DNA from: Flavobacteriaceae bacterium UBA2000
GTDB taxonomy: Bacteria > Bacteroidota > Bacteroidia > Flavobacteriales > Flavobacteriaceae
NCBI GenBank assembly: GCA_002335345.1
Contig: DDCS01000164.1
Span: forward strand, 1 to 6,429
DNA length: 6,429 nucleotides
Direction: 5' to 3'
How positions within the stretch are numbered: the stretch's first letter is position 1; every line of letters starts with the position of its first letter. Both the position numbers and the translations under genes were made by a program. The notes below the pieces were generated by a model, which was not told the origin of the DNA, made no database searches, and worked only from the letters and a program-made list of their open reading frames with translations. This document shows positions 5,698-6,429 of the stretch, piece by piece.

Positions 5698-6429
5698 TAC
5701 TTCTTTTTTAATTGTTCAATAACTTCTGGCAACTGCCGTAGGGCCGCCAATTCTTTATACTTCTTTCTAAACTCCTCGGCTGGCGTACCAAAATAGGATT
5801 TCCCGCCTTCCAAAGATTTACTCACACCACTTTGTGCTGAAATTATGGATCCTGCACCTATAGTAATGGCACTGGTAATTCCTGCTTGACCCCAAATCGT
5901 AACCCCATCTTCGATATTGACACAGCCGGCCACCCCTACTTGAGACGCAATCAAACAATCCTTACCGATCACGGAGTCGTGGCCAATATGCACCTGATTA
6001 TCTAATTTAGCTCCTTTTTTAATGGTCGTATCTCCACTGACCCCTTTGTCTATAGTACAAGCAGCGCCTATGTGGACATCGTCCTCAATGAGCACTCGGC
6101 CACTACTTTGAAGTGGATCAAAGCCTTCTGGTCGTTTTTTATAATAAAATGCGTCTGCGCCCAAAATACTTCCAGAGTGAATGACTACACGGTCACCGAT
6201 TACAGTGTGATCGTAAAGCACCACATTAGCGTGGATCAAACAGTCTTTTCCGATGGTCACATTGTTACCGATAAAGCAGCCCGGTTGTATTATCGTGTTT
6301 GAGCCAATACTTGCCGTTTCACAAACCATAGCCGTAGCAGGAACAAAGGGCCGAAAATGCGCTTTAAGCTTGTTAAAATCCCGAAATGGATCGTCTGAAA
6401 TTAAAAGCGCCTTTCCTTTTGGACAGTCT
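5697..6429 (-). CDS. LpxD-like UDP-3-O-acylglucosamine N-acyltransferase (5' end outside window)
   Basis: The frame stays open from the window edge, so 243 C-terminal residues are visible and the ATG at 6329-6327 is internal. The 33 residues before it (including KALLISDDPFRDFNKLKAHF) match the end of an LpxD N-terminal domain. The rest is a left-handed beta-helix of hexapeptide repeats (ASIGSN, CFIGNN, VTIGKD, TVIGDR and onward). GRVLIEDDVHIGAACTIDKG and DNQVHIGHDSVIG are LpxD-family signatures, and the second His of HIGH (visible residue 150) aligns with catalytic His239 of E. coli LpxD. The end, YFGTPAEEFRKKYKE...LRQLPEVIEQL, is the usual LpxD C-terminal helix. LpxD transfers a 3-hydroxyacyl chain from ACP to UDP-3-O-acyl-glucosamine in lipid A synthesis at the cytosolic face. 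The position of E. coli His276 seems to be Ala/Ser here (ITSAITIG), so this may be a paralog with another acceptor. I therefore do not assign lpxD. Confidence 0.85.
   Translation of the reverse strand, partial: DCPKGKALLISDDPFRDFNKLKAHFRPFVPATAMVCETASIGSNTIIQPGCFIGNNVTIGKDCLIHANVVLYDHTVIGDRVVIHSGSILGADAFYYKKRPEGFDPLQSSGRVLIEDDVHIGAACTIDKGVSGDTTIKKGAKLDNQVHIGHDSVIGKDCLIASQVGVAGCVNIEDGVTIWGQAGITSAITIGAGSIISAQSGVSKSLEGGKSYFGTPAEEFRKKYKELAALRQLPEVIEQLKKK

Noticed and set aside
6072..6302. Plus-strand open frame of 76 codons opposite the LpxD-like gene
   Set aside because: The hexapeptide-repeat protein on the minus strand explains this DNA fully; the antisense product resembles nothing known.
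5697..6329. LpxD-like gene starting at the ATG at 6329
   Set aside because: The frame continues open to the window edge, and the 33 extra residues look like a real LpxD N-terminal domain end, so this Met is internal.
5697..6329. Hexapeptide periodicity as a DNA tandem repeat
   Set aside because: The repetition is at the protein level (Ile/Val-Gly every six residues) and the DNA units are not similar enough to be a nucleotide repeat.

Overview
The window looks like ordinary core chromosome of a Bacteroidota bacterium, a Gram-negative with low-to-moderate GC. The signs are the C-terminal tail of a dihydrolipoyl dehydrogenase, an LpxD-like hexapeptide acyltransferase, and a long membrane-anchored VWA protein of a type familiar from this phylum. 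Start codons lack strong Shine-Dalgarno sequences, and one promoter-like site matches the Bacteroidota -7 consensus (TAnnTTTG). A finer placement is not supportable; Flavobacteriales or a related order is plausible. I see no mobile element, tRNA, rRNA, CRISPR array or frameshift.

Layout. Bases 1-156 (+) are the end of a dihydrolipoyl dehydrogenase gene. A near-perfect, A/T-flanked hairpin at 202-229 lies between it and the convergent aroQ gene and can end transcription from both sides. All else is on the minus strand. In transcription order from the right edge: an LpxD-like acyltransferase (5' end outside the window), an NTF2/SnoaL-like small protein overlapping it by one base, a 106-bp gap with a likely promoter, then sucD, a fabG-like reductase, a 677-residue VWA membrane protein, an SPFH/prohibitin protein and aroQ. 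The gaps between these last five genes are 35, 23, 15 and 16 bp, so they probably form one operon from about 5232 to the terminator at 202-229.

How the genes fit together. The operon mixes central metabolism (SucD, TCA cycle; AroQ, shikimate pathway), fatty-acid elongation (FabG) and two membrane-anchored proteins (VWA and SPFH). The LpxD-like enzyme and FabG both concern acyl-ACP chemistry for envelope lipids. No single pathway joins all of them, so the cluster reads as a housekeeping and envelope operon. The least understood parts are the VWA/SPFH pair, the LpxD-like protein that appears to lack one of the two LpxD active-site histidines, and the NTF2-like protein coupled to it. I did not find a clear, previously undescribed system.
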